Source of the DNA: Clostridia bacterium
Lineage (GTDB): Bacteria; Bacillota; Clostridia; Oscillospirales; CAG-272
Direction: 5' to 3'
Length of the DNA: 18,897 nt
Assembly: GCA_900754175.1 (NCBI GenBank)
Contig: CAAEBS010000034.1
Location: forward strand, 1-18,897
Position 1 is the stretch's first letter, and each line of letters opens with the position of its first letter. A program made the translations under genes and the position numbers. The notes beneath the pieces are model-generated. The model did no database searches. It saw nothing but the letters and a program-made list of their open reading frames with translations, and had not been told where the DNA came from. Below, piece by piece: positions 6,485 through 13,315 of this stretch.

Positions 6485-7852
6485 TTATTTCTCGTCTGCC
6501 TTGCGGGAAACCAGCAGATTGGTGAGGATTCCCAGGATCAGGGCGCAGGCGATGGAGGTCAGGGTGACCTTTCCGAAGGTCAGGGTCATGCCGCCGATAC
6601 CGGCAATCAGGATCACGCTGACGACAAACAGATTCTTGTTCTGCTCCAGATCGACCTTCTGGATCATCTTCAGACCGGACACAGCGATGAAGCCGTACAA
6701 TGCCATGCACACACCGCCCATGACGCAGGACGGAATCGAATTGACGAACGCCACAAAGGGAGAGAGGAACGCAATGATCATTGCGCCGACAGCCGCCGCC
6801 AGAATGGTGACGACCGATGCGTTTCCGGTAATGGCAACACATCCGACCGACTCGCCGTAGGTGGTGTTGGGGCAACCGCCGAACAGAGCGCCTGCCATGG
6901 AGCCGACGCCGTCACCCAGCAGGGTGCGGTCAAGACCCGGCTCTTCCAGAAGATCCTTTTCAATGATCGAAGAAATGTTCTTGTGGTCGGCGATATGCTC
7001 TGCAAATACCACGAAAGCAACCGGAACATATGCCACCGCAAGCGTAGCGATGTAGGCACCGCTCAGCTTATCGAAAGCGCCGAAAGCGGTGAGGAAGGTA
7101 AAGCGGGGGAGCGTGAAGAAGGTGGTAACCTTTACGCCGTCGGCAACAAGCGCCTTCAGCGGCTCAAAGTTGATGACCTTGAGAGCGTCGATATCCGCCG
7201 CCATACCGATCACGGTAAAGATTGTGGCAACGGCGTAACCGGCAAGGATGCCGAGGATGAACGGAATCAGCTTTGCGGTTTTCTTACCGAAAGTGGAGCA
7301 CAGGATGACCACAGCAAGCGTAACCAGACCGCAGAGAACGGCGATCAGCGTATTTCCGCCTGCGGGAGCGGTCTTGAGGTCGCCCACGGCGTTGCCGGCA
7401 AGCGAAAGACCGATGATGGAAACGGTCGGACCGATGACCACGGCGGGCATCAGCTTATTGATCCATTTCACGCCGGCAAGCTTGACGATAATGGCGATGA
7501 CCACATACACAAGACCTGCGAAAACAGCGCCGATGATAAGACCGAGATAGCCGACCGACACGGTAGCGGCGCCCGCAAAGGCGGCTGCCATGGAGCCGAG
7601 GAATGCAAAGGAAGAGCCGAGGAACACGGGGCTTTTGAACTTGGTAAAGAGCAGATACACGAGCGTACCCACGCCTGCGCCGAACAATGCGGCGGCGGGG
7701 TCCATTGCCTCAGTGCCGGTAAGATTTGCCGAGCCGTTGGTAATGACAGGCACCACCAGGGTTGCCGCCATAATGGCAAGCAGCTGCTGAATGGCAAAAA
7801 CGATCAGTTGGGGAAAGCGGGGCTTGTCCTTGACACCGTACACGAGTTTCAT
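6485..7852 (-). CDS. uraA: uracil permease (NCS2 / UraA-PyrP family)
   Basis: The 455-residue polytopic membrane protein belongs to the NCS2 nucleobase transporter family and imports uracil, probably with protons. The uracil-specific signature PNTTYGESVG (328-337) matches the UraA form rather than the QNxG form of xanthine/urate carriers. The TM8 glutamate is present as FAEHIADHKN (E285). The TM1 QH pair reads QQ here (residues 22-23), a modest deviation. The open frame reaches 7915, but ATG 7852 (MKLVYGVKDKP) is chosen because GGAGGAG precedes it at good spacing. A structured leader with its own promoter and terminator lies upstream, so nucleobase-dependent attenuation is likely. Confidence 0.92.
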   Translation of the reverse strand: MKLVYGVKDKPRFPQLIVFAIQQLLAIMAATLVVPVITNGSANLTGTEAMDPAAALFGAGVGTLVYLLFTKFKSPVFLGSSFAFLGSMAAAFAGAATVSVGYLGLIIGAVFAGLVYVVIAIIVKLAGVKWINKLMPAVVIGPTVSIIGLSLAGNAVGDLKTAPAGGNTLIAVLCGLVTLAVVILCSTFGKKTAKLIPFILGILAGYAVATIFTVIGMAADIDALKVINFEPLKALVADGVKVTTFFTLPRFTFLTAFGAFDKLSGAYIATLAVAYVPVAFVVFAEHIADHKNISSIIEKDLLEEPGLDRTLLGDGVGSMAGALFGGCPNTTYGESVGCVAITGNASVVTILAAAVGAMIIAFLSPFVAFVNSIPSCVMGGVCMALYGFIAVSGLKMIQKVDLEQNKNLFVVSVILIAGIGGMTLTFGKVTLTSIACALILGILTNLLVSRKADEK

Positions 7853-8083
7853 AACGAACTCCTCCGTATGTATATAGATTTGTTCCCGGCAGGCTCCCGC
7901 CGTCGCACCGGGCATCCGATCTTTTTATCGTCAGCATAAAAAAATCGCCACGATGCAAGGGAAAGAACCCTACATCACGGCAGAAACAAGCGAAACTCAT
8001 ACGGATCGTATACCGGGGATGATGCTTTGCAAAAATCCGTATGTTCATCAAACCCATCTGCCGTTTGAGAACCATACATAAGC
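7853..8083 (-). promoter_or_regulatory. structured 5' leader of the uracil permease gene, candidate attenuator
   Basis: From the predicted start near 8083 to the ATG, the leader is about 230 nt. It can form a 6-bp hairpin around 8052-8069, a 9-bp stem (8035-8043 with 7998-8006), and a strong terminator (7938-7980). The loop of the first hairpin (ACGGCAGA, 8057-8064) is an 8-base perfect complement of TCTGCCGT (7977-7984) at the foot of the terminator, a possible antiterminator or pseudoknot. A further hairpin (7885-7889 with 7908-7912) precedes the RBS. I do not see a PyrR binding loop or a recognised purine, ykkC or c-di-GMP aptamer. Confidence 0.55.
7938..7980 (-). terminator. intrinsic terminator inside the uracil permease leader
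   Basis: A GC-rich stem (7948-7961 with 7968-7980, one bulge and two or three G-T pairs) with a 6-nt loop is followed on the minus strand by GCGA and seven T (A7938-7944). It lies about 85 bp upstream of the start codon, so it would act as a premature terminator. Confidence 0.75.
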
Positions 8084-8089
8084 AATGAT

Positions 8090-8118
8090 AGTATACCATA
8101 AAATCCCGCATTTGTAAA
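8090..8118 (-). promoter_or_regulatory. sigma-A promoter of the uracil permease gene
   Basis: On the minus strand TTTACA (8113-8118) and TATACT (8090-8095) are separated by 17 bp in an AT-rich region, predicting a start near 8083. Confidence 0.75.
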
Positions 8119-8187
8119 TAGGAAATTCACCGTCATTTTGTGTAAATTTTTGTCGTTCTTTTCGGATATTTTGTCAGCATAAATACC

Positions 8188-8209
8188 GGCAGGGGCAATC
8201 ACCCCTGCC
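8188..8209 (-). terminator. hairpin spanning the symporter stop codon
   Basis: Arms 8188-8195 and 8202-8209 (GGCAGGGG/CCCCTGCC) enclose a 6-nt loop that contains the stop codon of the symporter gene (8199-8201). The downstream tail GGTATTTATG is only mildly T-rich, so this is a weak terminator or 3'-end stabilising hairpin. Confidence 0.5.
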
Positions 8210-9794
8210 GCAGAGCGTTCCGGTCCAGCCAGTCGTTCCGGTAGGCGAGCCACACCGTGTCCAGTTGCATGAATCCCACCTGGACCGACGTCATATAAAA
8301 ATCCGCAACCACGTAGATCGCCGCCGAAACCGCCAGCATCTGCCCCGGGATCCCGAGCTGGGTAAACAGAACGCTCAGACACGACACCCCGCCGCCGGCG
8401 GCGGGCGGGGCGGCAACGGCGAGAAAATACGCCGAAACCAGAAGCGTGATCAGCCACGCTGGAGAGACCGGGATATCGGTTTCAGCCGCTCCGTACAGCG
8501 AGCACGCCAAAAACAGGATCCCCATGCACGGGGCGTCTATCACCATGCCGAGCGGAATGGAAACCCCGGTAAGCGACCGGGAGACCCCGCATTTTTCCTC
8601 ACACGCACGCCGCATTTCCGGAAACGCCGCCGAGGAAGAAGCCGTGGAAAAGGCGATCAGCATTGCCGGCATCACCTTGGAGAGCAGGACCCGCACGCCG
8701 GTCTTCATCCGGATTGCGGAAACAACGATCCGTGCGAAAAAGAGAAGCACCGAAAGCAGAAGCGTCAGGACAAACGGCATCCATGCGTTCAGAATCTCCG
8801 ACACCGTGCCGCTCCAGATATTGCTGAGGATCACCGCAAAAATGAGAAACGGCATTGCCGAGGTGACCCAGCCCATCAGCACGCCCAGCGCACTTTGCAG
8901 GGTGTCCGCCACACGCACCGCCGGCTCCGACTTTCCGCTCCCGAGCAACAGCATTGCCACGCCGAAGCCCGAGGCGATCAGGATCAGTTGCAGAGAATCC
9001 CCCTCCAGAAAAGGCGAAAAAAGATTGTCCGGAAAAATTCCGAAGATCAGCTCCGCAATCCCGTCCAGCCCATAGGAGCCGCCGGTGCCGACCGCCGGCA
9101 CGATTCCCATTGCCGCCAAAAGCACCGGCAGAGCGATCACCATACAAAGAGCGGTGGTCAGCGCCATACGCCCGAGCGTCCGTTTGCCGATCCTGCCGAA
9201 AGTCTCCACGTCCCCCATGCCGCACACCGCCAGAAAAACCGCCAGAAAGATCATGGGAATGGCAAGCATGGAGATCAGCCCGAAGAAAACCGTGCTGACC
9301 GGCTCCAGAAAAAGATCGCAGACCGCCCGCTTTACGCCCGCCGGGATCCGGACGCCGAACAGCCCCGCAACCACGGCAAGCATCGCCATGGCAAGCAGGC
9401 GGAGCATCGGATTCAGCTTTTTCTTGGGCGGCAGGACGGTGATCACGTTTCTGCCCCTCGTATACTGATACGAAGGGCGGAAGCCCATGCGGCTCAGAAG
9501 CCGACTGTTCCCCTCCCCGCCGGTCATGTCGTCCGTCGGATCGAAAGCGGCGCCCACAATCTCCAGCCGGATACAGGGCGAAAACAGCCGCTTGCCGAAG
9601 AATACCGATATTTTCTGCGCCTCACCGAAAAAGCCCCGGCACTGCGCCAGGATACTTCCGATAAACAACCGGATGGTATCCGCCGTTTTTCCGTCGGTTC
9701 CGGCACCGTGCAGAAAATCCGCAAGCACCTCCGAGATCCGCTCCGCCGCCCTGTCCGACAGGTCTGACGTGAAAAAGCGATTCTTTATCCTCAT
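8199..9794 (-). CDS. SDF/DAACS-family cation symporter with soluble N-terminal domain
   Basis: The 531-residue protein carries a dicarboxylate/amino acid:cation symporter (SDF, GltP-like) membrane domain from about residue 130 to the end. Hairpin 1 shows AFSTASSSAAFPEM. The NMDGT motif is replaced by VIDAPCM, and in TM8 the substrate aspartate is kept (VVADFYMTSVQV) while the arginine that reads side-chain carboxylates in glutamate carriers aligns with Met. About 125 soluble residues precede it, including FLHGAGTDGKTADTIRLFIG and RNVITVLPPKK, loosely like a histidine kinase/anti-sigma ATPase fold. ATG 9794 is chosen over an upstream ATG at 9833; both have weak ribosome binding sites. A neutral or atypical substrate is inferred. 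It has its own terminator-like hairpin and lies downstream of a terminated hydrolase gene. Confidence 0.8.
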   Translation of the reverse strand: MRIKNRFFTSDLSDRAAERISEVLADFLHGAGTDGKTADTIRLFIGSILAQCRGFFGEAQKISVFFGKRLFSPCIRLEIVGAAFDPTDDMTGGEGNSRLLSRMGFRPSYQYTRGRNVITVLPPKKKLNPMLRLLAMAMLAVVAGLFGVRIPAGVKRAVCDLFLEPVSTVFFGLISMLAIPMIFLAVFLAVCGMGDVETFGRIGKRTLGRMALTTALCMVIALPVLLAAMGIVPAVGTGGSYGLDGIAELIFGIFPDNLFSPFLEGDSLQLILIASGFGVAMLLLGSGKSEPAVRVADTLQSALGVLMGWVTSAMPFLIFAVILSNIWSGTVSEILNAWMPFVLTLLLSVLLFFARIVVSAIRMKTGVRVLLSKVMPAMLIAFSTASSSAAFPEMRRACEEKCGVSRSLTGVSIPLGMVIDAPCMGILFLACSLYGAAETDIPVSPAWLITLLVSAYFLAVAAPPAAGGGVSCLSVLFTQLGIPGQMLAVSAAIYVVADFYMTSVQVGFMQLDTVWLAYRNDWLDRNALRQG

Positions 9795-9877
9795 TCCCGT
9801 ATCCCCCGCAATCTCCGATATCATCATTAGCATATCCGCAAATCCTGCCGGAAATTACAAAAACTCCCGCCGCCGGC

Positions 9878-9916
9878 AAAAAAATTCCGGACGCCGCCAA
9901 AGCCACGTCCGGAATT
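9878..9916 (-). terminator. intrinsic terminator after the serine hydrolase gene
   Basis: A perfect 11-bp stem (AATTCCGGACG at 9883-9893, complement at 9906-9916) with a 12-nt loop is followed on the minus strand by seven T (A9878-9884). It separates the hydrolase transcript from the symporter gene. Confidence 0.9.
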
Positions 9917-9943
9917 CCCGTTCGGAAATTTGCTGAAAGATAC

Positions 9944-10789
9944 TTATTCTCCCAGCAGAACCTCCATGATATTCTTTCGCTCAAAGGAATGCCACGCCAC
10001 CGCCAGTCCCCGGTCGGGATGAAACGCAAGCATCTGCCCTCTCATGCCGCCCTTGGCATACCAGCCGCCGGCGTGGAGCGTAAATTCATAGCCCCGCTCC
10101 AGCACAAGCTTTATCCACTCCTCCGACAGGATCCGCTCCCCCTCCCATACGCCCCGGTTGAGGTACAGGATGCCCAGCTTCACCATGTCTTTCGTGTGCA
10201 GGTACAGCCCGGTTGCGCCCATGCTGTGCCCCTGCGGGCACTCGCTCCAGGCAAACTCCCGGAAGTGCATCTTCACCGCCAGCTCCCGGCGCACAAGGTC
10301 GGATAGTTTTTCTCCCGCCACACACTCCACCATGCGGGAAAGAAGATAATACGCCGCATCGGTATACTGAAAACGCTCGCCCGGCGCATACGCAAGCGGC
10401 TCGGAAAAGACGATCTTCAGATAATCGTCGGTGGGATACAGCGAAGCGTCGTCGGCGTCGATATCGAGCAATCCCCGCCCGAAGCCCGCCGTGTGGAGCA
10501 TCAGGTGCCCCGCCGTTACCCTCTGCCAGTTCGGGTCTGCGTCTGCGGGAAGCAGGTCGGCAAGGACCTCCGCCACACGGGTCTCCGGCGTCATCAGCCC
10601 CCTGTCGTACAAAAGCCCCACCGCCGTTACGGTAAACGCCTTTGCCACCGAATAGCAGTTGCAGCAGGGATTGGCGGGCGTCACCGCATACAGGCGGATA
10701 TCGCCCTCCCGGTCGCCCTCTGCCACCCAGTATACGTTTAGCCCCGCATTGCGGGCATCCGCCGCATAATCTCTTCCGGAAAGTGCCAT
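9944..10789 (-). CDS. serine hydrolase, beta-lactamase (class C) fold
   Basis: The 281-residue protein belongs to the beta-lactamase-related serine hydrolase superfamily (Pfam Beta-lactamase, AmpC/esterase-like). The catalytic SxxK tetrad is S47-VAK50. The second motif reads Y142-TD144 where YxN is usual, and a glycine-rich KGG-type third motif appears as YAKGGMRGQ (about 244-252). There is no signal peptide or membrane anchor, so it is probably cytoplasmic and unlikely to be a resistance enzyme. Esterase, peptidase or amidase activity is equally possible. An unusual CCNC cluster sits just before the nucleophile. GGAGG lies 7 bases before ATG 10789, and the gene follows prfB by 44 bp. Its own terminator is at 9878-9916. 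Confidence 0.82.
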   Translation of the reverse strand: MALSGRDYAADARNAGLNVYWVAEGDREGDIRLYAVTPANPCCNCYSVAKAFTVTAVGLLYDRGLMTPETRVAEVLADLLPADADPNWQRVTAGHLMLHTAGFGRGLLDIDADDASLYPTDDYLKIVFSEPLAYAPGERFQYTDAAYYLLSRMVECVAGEKLSDLVRRELAVKMHFREFAWSECPQGHSMGATGLYLHTKDMVKLGILYLNRGVWEGERILSEEWIKLVLERGYEFTLHAGGWYAKGGMRGQMLAFHPDRGLAVAWHSFERKNIMEVLLGE

Positions 10790-10806
10790 TTCTCATCCTC
10801 CGTCAG

Positions 10807-10834
10807 ATCCCGGGGGCAAAAATCCTCCCGGAAT
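10807..10834 (-). other. intergenic hairpin between prfB and the serine hydrolase gene
   Basis: An 8-bp stem with one G-T pair (10827-10834 with 10807-10814) spans the end of the prfB stop codon. No T-tract follows on the minus strand, so it is more likely an mRNA processing or stabilising hairpin than a terminator. Confidence 0.35.
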
Positions 10835-11940
10835 TATTTCGCATTCATTTTCAGATACGCATTGATAAAGCCGTCGATCTCACCGTCCATCACCGCCGTG
10901 ATGTTGCCGTCCTCATAGCCGGTGCGGGTGTCCTTTGCCAGCGTATACGGCATAAACACGTAAGAGCAGATCTGAGCGCCCCACTCGATGTTGGTCTTGT
11001 TGCCCTGGATATCCTCAATGGTATCCAGCCGCTCCCGGAGCTTGATCTCCATCAGCTTTGCCTTGAGCATCTTCATCGCCGTTTCCTTGTTCTGAAGCTG
11101 AGAACGCTCGGTCTGACAGCCCACCACGATACCCGTGGGCTTGTGCAGAATCCGGATCGCCGAGTCGGTCTTGTTGATGTGCTGTCCGCCGGCGCCGCTG
11201 GAACGGTGGGCGGTCACTTCGATATCCTCGTCCCGGATCTCCACCTTGTCGATATTGTCAAATTCCGGCATGACCTCGATGGAAGCAAAGGAGGTATGCC
11301 GCCGTCCCGCCGAGTCAAAGGGGGATACCCGCACCAGGCGGTGCACGCCGTTTTCGGCTTTCAGGTACCCGTAGGCGTTCAGCCCCTCGACGATGATAGT
11401 GGCGCTCTTCAGCCCCGCTTCTTCTCCGTCCAGCCAGTCTACCAGCTTGTATTTGTAATTGTGCCGCTCTGCCCAACGGGTAATCATGCGGTACAGCATC
11501 TGCGCCCAGTCCTGTGCCTCGGTTCCGCCGGCACCGGGGTGGAATGAAATAATGGCGTTGTTCTTGTCGTATTCGCCCGAAAGCAGGATCTCAATGCGCC
11601 GGGTCTCCTCCTCGTGCACAATGGCATCCAGCTCGCTCTGGACCTCCTCCACGTAGGATTCGTCGTTCTCCTCGATCGCCATTTCCGCCAGGGTGATCGC
11701 ATCCTCCAGCCGTGCGCAGAGAGCGTCGTACTTTTCAATGGTGTCCTTGGTCTGCTTGATCTTCTGGAGGACCTTGGAGGAGTTCTCCTGATTGGACCAG
11801 AAATCAGGGTCCAGCGTCTGGTGGTCCAGCTCCTGCGCCAGTGAGCGAAGCTCGTCGATCCGCAGAGCAGAGCCAAGCTCTTTCAGATCCGCCCTCATGC
11901 CGATCAGCTTATATTTTGCATCCTCAAGTGCAATAATCAC
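10834..11940 (-). CDS. prfB: peptide chain release factor 2
   Basis: This 368-residue protein is RF2, which recognises UAA and UGA stop codons and triggers peptide release on the ribosome. The anticodon-like tripeptide SPF is at 206-208 and the catalytic GGQ at 251-253 within SSGAGGQHINKTDSAIR. The start is GTG 11940, preceded by AGGAGG with 5-base spacing, and gives the normal RF2 length. The frame continues uninterrupted through the region (about codons 24-28) where many bacteria have the in-frame UGA of the programmed +1 frameshift. Here it reads TCT GCT CTG CGG ATC GAC, so autoregulation by frameshifting is absent. A strong promoter lies about 90 bp upstream, and a short open frame ending in TGA lies in the leader. 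Confidence 0.95.
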   Translation of the reverse strand: MIIALEDAKYKLIGMRADLKELGSALRIDELRSLAQELDHQTLDPDFWSNQENSSKVLQKIKQTKDTIEKYDALCARLEDAITLAEMAIEENDESYVEEVQSELDAIVHEEETRRIEILLSGEYDKNNAIISFHPGAGGTEAQDWAQMLYRMITRWAERHNYKYKLVDWLDGEEAGLKSATIIVEGLNAYGYLKAENGVHRLVRVSPFDSAGRRHTSFASIEVMPEFDNIDKVEIRDEDIEVTAHRSSGAGGQHINKTDSAIRILHKPTGIVVGCQTERSQLQNKETAMKMLKAKLMEIKLRERLDTIEDIQGNKTNIEWGAQICSYVFMPYTLAKDTRTGYEDGNITAVMDGEIDGFINAYLKMNAK

Positions 11941-11971
11941 AAAAACCTCCTGCGGGAAAGCCCCGCCTTTT

Positions 11972-12022
11972 TCATTTAGTGCCGTGAAAACCCGCCGGCA
12001 AGCCGGAGAGCACACTTTTCAT
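11972..12022 (-). other. candidate 16-codon leader ORF upstream of prfB
   Basis: An ATG at 12022 opens a 16-residue frame (MKSVLSGLPAGFHGTK) ending in TGA at 11972, inside the prfB leader. It begins only about 4 nt after the predicted transcription start and has no good ribosome binding site, so translation is uncertain. It may be chance. Confidence 0.2.
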
Positions 12023-12032
12023 ATTCCCTGTT

Positions 12033-12061
12033 ATTATACCATAGTTTCCCACGCCTTGCAA
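12033..12061 (-). promoter_or_regulatory. sigma-A promoter of prfB
   Basis: On the minus strand TTGCAA (12056-12061) and TATAAT (12033-12038) are 17 bp apart, predicting a start near 12026. Divergent to the DUF1858 promoter. The 142 bp between the two -35 boxes are AT-rich and hold only short hairpins such as TCACG/CGTGA near 12090-12105. Confidence 0.85.
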
Positions 12062-12203
12062 CACTTTTTTCATTTTCTTGCGCATTTTCTCACGATTTTC
12101 CGTGATCCTCGGGATTTTCCCCATAATCTCACCCGAATTTGTCCATACTTTGAACAGAGCTTGAAAAAAGCGGGAAGGAAAAGGAAAAAAACAGGTTTCA
12201 CGC

Positions 12204-12232
12204 TTGACATTACGGAGCTTTGGCTTTATAAT
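12204..12232 (+). promoter_or_regulatory. full-consensus sigma-A promoter for the DUF1858 gene
   Basis: TTGACA (12204-12209), a 17-bp spacer and TATAAT (12227-12232) match the consensus at every position. The predicted start near 12239 gives a short leader of about 26 nt with AGGAGG. Confidence 0.92.
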
Positions 12233-12264
12233 AATAGGAGATGTATGAAAAGGAGGATTTTATC

Positions 12265-12462
12265 ATGCAGGTAACGAAAGAATCTCTCATCGGCGATGTG
12301 CTGGACGCTCATCCCGACACCGCTCAGTTCTTTTTTGAGATCGGTATGCACTGCCTCGGTTGCCCCTCTGCAAGAGGTGAGTCGATCGAAGAGGCTTGTA
12401 TGGTTCACGGAACCGACGCCGACGAGCTGGTGCGCCGCATCAATGCGCACCTGACCAAATAA
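12265..12462 (+). CDS. DUF1858 small protein with CxxC motif
   Basis: This 65-residue protein is a complete DUF1858 domain, a family described from hybrid-cluster-protein-associated and stand-alone small proteins in anaerobes, with a suggested thiol or redox role. The defining GMHCLGCPSARGE segment gives C30 and C33 as a CxxC pair, followed by the helical IEEACMVHGTDADELVRRIN. The start ATG 12265 has AGGAGG at 12251-12256 with 8-base spacing; an upstream in-frame ATG at 12241 is disfavoured because it lies before the RBS. The promoter is the strongest in the window. The cellular role is not established, and nothing nearby links it to a specific pathway. Confidence 0.88.
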   Translation: MQVTKESLIGDVLDAHPDTAQFFFEIGMHCLGCPSARGESIEEACMVHGTDADELVRRINAHLTK

Positions 12463-12486
12463 CCGGTCACCGGCAGATCACAGACG

Positions 12487-12550
12487 GCAGGGGGACCCCC
12501 GGCACTTTTCCGAAAGAAAGACCGACGTCTCCCTGCTGATTTGCTTTTTT
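12487..12550 (+). terminator. probable terminator after the DUF1858 gene
   Basis: A 10-bp stem with one G-T pair (12487-12496 with 12527-12536) closes a 30-nt loop that itself contains a small hairpin. Six T follow at 12545-12550 after an 8-base gap, so termination may be partial and the downstream genes could be read through. I found no clear promoter in the rest of the gap up to 12634. Confidence 0.5.
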
Positions 12551-12634
12551 CCGGTCTTATCCATGCAGATCTGCGGCGCAGACGGACTTTATACCGGCGC
12601 CGCATCAAATTCAGGAAAAGCAAGGCATAACACC

Positions 12635-13315
12635 ATGAAAACACCCAGGCTTACCAAACGACTGGAGGCGGCGGCAGACTTTGTCCGACAGGGGGCGGTG
12701 ATCGCCGACGTCGGCACCGATCACGCTTATCTGCCGATTTTTCTTTGCCTTTCCGGCAAAGCCAAAGGCGGCGTCGCCTCCGATATTCATAAAGGTCCGC
12801 TCCGGCGTGCGGAAAGCAATCTGCGCTCGTACGGGTTGTCCGAAACGGTGGACACGGTACTCTGCGACGGGCTGGACGGGCTGGAACGCTGGCAACCCAC
12901 CGATATTCTGATTCTCGGCATGGGCGGCGAGCTGATCTCCGACATCATTCTGCGGGCGGAATTCACCCGGAGCACAGGCGTCCGTCTGATCCTGCAACCG
13001 ATGACCCACCCCGAGATCCTGCGCCGGGCGCTCTACCGGAACGGCTACACCGTTTCGGACGAGACGCTTGCCGAGGAGGACGGGCGGATCTATCAGATCC
13101 TCTGTGCGGAGTACACCGGGCAGTCCGAAGTCCTCACTCCCTGCGAGCTTCTGATCGGCAAATACAATCTCAGAAAGAACACCGAAACCTGCCGCAAACT
13201 GCTCCGACACTGGCAATCCGTCCTGCAAAAGCGGATAGACGGAATCCGGAAATCGGGCAAGGACGCCGCCAGGGAAACGGCGCTTCTGCGGGAAATGGAG
13301 GAATATCTCTCATGA
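12635..13315 (+). CDS. trmK: tRNA (adenine(22)-N1)-methyltransferase
   Basis: The 226-residue protein is TrmK (YqfN type), a SAM-dependent Rossmann-fold enzyme that methylates N1 of adenine 22 in the tRNA D-loop region. Motif I is VIADVGTDHAYLPIFL, followed by VASDIHKGPLRRAESN and the family-typical DILILGMGGELISDII and LQPMTHPEILRRAL. The coiled C-terminal tail (LLRHWQSVLQKRIDGIRKSG) is also typical. ATG 12635 (MKTPRLTKRLEAAADFV) matches the usual N terminus, although its ribosome binding site (GCAAGGC) is weak; the frame stays open to 12563. It overlaps the next gene by ATGA. Pairing of TrmK with a Nif3 protein is a conserved arrangement in Bacillota. Confidence 0.93.
   Translation: MKTPRLTKRLEAAADFVRQGAVIADVGTDHAYLPIFLCLSGKAKGGVASDIHKGPLRRAESNLRSYGLSETVDTVLCDGLDGLERWQPTDILILGMGGELISDIILRAEFTRSTGVRLILQPMTHPEILRRALYRNGYTVSDETLAEEDGRIYQILCAEYTGQSEVLTPCELLIGKYNLRKNTETCRKLLRHWQSVLQKRIDGIRKSGKDAARETALLREMEEYLS

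Noticed and set aside
7938..8083. Purine riboswitch in the permease leader, suggested by a GTTTCTGCC segment
   Set aside because: The remaining conserved core (the TATAA-type J1/2, CCGTAAA and the closing P1 strand) is not present in order.
8265..9767. 500-codon plus-strand frame opposite the symporter
   Set aside because: The translation is Arg/His/Gln-rich without domain or ribosome binding site, the expected antisense of a hydrophobic protein.
11835..11940. Programmed +1 frameshift in prfB
   Set aside because: The frame is continuous with no UGA in the expected position.
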